Source: Metellina segmentata
Taxonomy: Eukaryota > Arthropoda > Arachnida > Araneae > Tetragnathidae
NCBI GenBank assembly: GCA_947359465.1
Contig: OX375880.1
Span: 14,392,120-14,456,119, forward strand
DNA: 64,000 nucleotides
Direction of reading: 5' to 3'
Numbering within the stretch: position 1 is the stretch's first letter; each line of letters begins with the position of its first letter. Of the stretch, positions 63,250-64,000 are shown in pieces. The notes under the pieces were generated by a model. It was not told the origin of the DNA, did no database searches, and saw only the letters and a list, made by a program, of their open reading frames with translations. The translations under genes were made by a program, and so were the position numbers.

Positions 63250-63900
63250 AAAAACAAATACCTATGTTGTCTGAACGAGCTGATGAGATGAGTGAGTTAA
63301 GCCATACTATTTTTTTAACAGTTCGGGAAGAGAATTCGACGCGACTGGACGAAAAACAACACCAAGTCTTCGCTTGTTATGGGAGTGAGCTGGAACAAAA
63401 TATCAATTCTTCCAACTCTGGGCGTGGAGGATCGGGAACCCAAAGGCCGAGTTCGGAAAAAGAAAAAAGGAAGCAAAAACAGAATGGGTCGTGAATGCTC
63501 AATTGTTCGCAGTGGCGAGAATGATGTCACGCAGCAAGTTGCAGGCGCGGTTCTGCGGTGGGAAAATGGATCATGGCTTAGGGCTGTTACTTTGCTTCAA
63601 ATTTAAATAACGGTGTTGTTACATAATAACAGTTGGCGACTGTTATCAAAAACATGTTAACACTCAACAAATGAGATTGAGAAAGGTAGGTCCAGTGCAT
63701 ACATCCGGTTTTTCAAAATGCCATTGCCGCAACGCAAGTGCTGTCTGAGATACATTAAATCCAATGGAGTTGTGCACACATGCCACCGGCGCTGCTGCGG
63801 CTACGAACGTCCAACTTGCGTTCAATTTGTACCGCAGTTCCCCACGGCGCCGTAGCTCGCCGCACAAGCTTCTCTGGTCTGAAGTGTCTTGTTTTCATAA
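63250..63900. other. Unique-looking GC-moderate stretch
   Basis: No repeat body seen. Several short overlapping frames exist but none looks like protein. It might be promoter-proximal sequence of a gene beyond the window. Confidence 0.3.
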
Positions 63901-63906
63901 ATAAAT

Positions 63907-64000
63907 GGCCGACCAACCGGTATAGTGGTTAAGGTGTTAGCCTCTAGATAGGAAGGTTCCTGGTTCGAATCCGGATCCGGGCATGGATGTTTGTAAGCGT
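63907..64000 (+). mobile_element. SINE-A, plus, cut by window end
   Basis: GGCCGACCAACCGGTATAGT GG head with A box, B box GGTTCGAATCC, up to GTTTGTAAGCGT at the last base. Confidence 0.88.

Overview
This is a repeat-dense, AT-rich animal nuclear DNA window with small GC-rich coding exons, GT..AG introns and AATAAA-type 3' ends. An arthropod-type FGF receptor, a cysteine-rich protein resembling chelicerate GPCR ectodomains, and the style of the SINEs point to a chelicerate, most likely a spider. The species call is inference. There are no prokaryotic operons and no CRISPR array.

Two host genes are supported. (1) 629-1627 (+) is one coding exon for a secreted cysteine-rich protein of 332 aa with a somatomedin-B-like module. 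It has a splice acceptor just upstream in the 5'UTR and a poly(A) signal at 1770. (2) A complete FGF receptor occupies the minus strand from 41049 (ATG) to 11528 (stop). I joined ten coding exons by GT/AG borders; every phase agrees and the frame is 786 codons: signal peptide, three Ig domains, transmembrane helix, split tyrosine kinase, and a C-tail with a YLEF motif. The two genes converge, with about 9.7 kb between gene 1's poly(A) signal and the FGFR stop codon. Some of that interval is probably FGFR 3'UTR. A CCAAT-box/GC-box cluster near 50.55 kb on the minus strand is a possible upstream promoter.

Most of the rest is mobile DNA, much of it datable by nesting. About 45 pieces belong to a tRNA-headed SINE group in which one roughly 250-bp body carries at least two different tRNA-like heads and two different 3' tails. 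DNA transposons include an intact mariner-like element (58032-59534) with near-perfect 123-bp inverted repeats, a TTAA-flanked element with a Mutator/Kolobok-type transposase frame (46385-48038), two Helitrons, several hAT families with 8-bp target duplications, Tc1 deletion derivatives, P-element, pogo/Tigger and MADF-bearing remnants, and a long-inverted-repeat element with a 10-bp duplication (55330-56824). Retroelements include 3' fragments of several non-LTR elements, two with clear target duplications, and a solo LTR.

Layout: 1-1.8 kb secreted-protein gene; 1.8-11.5 kb SINEs, LINE and MITEs plus the probable FGFR 3' region; 11.5-41.1 kb FGFR with transposon-filled introns; 41.1-49 kb a nest of Helitrons, hAT MITEs and the TTAA element; 49-57.6 kb SINE/LINE mosaic with a promoter-like island; 57.6-64 kb young SINEs and the intact mariner-like element.
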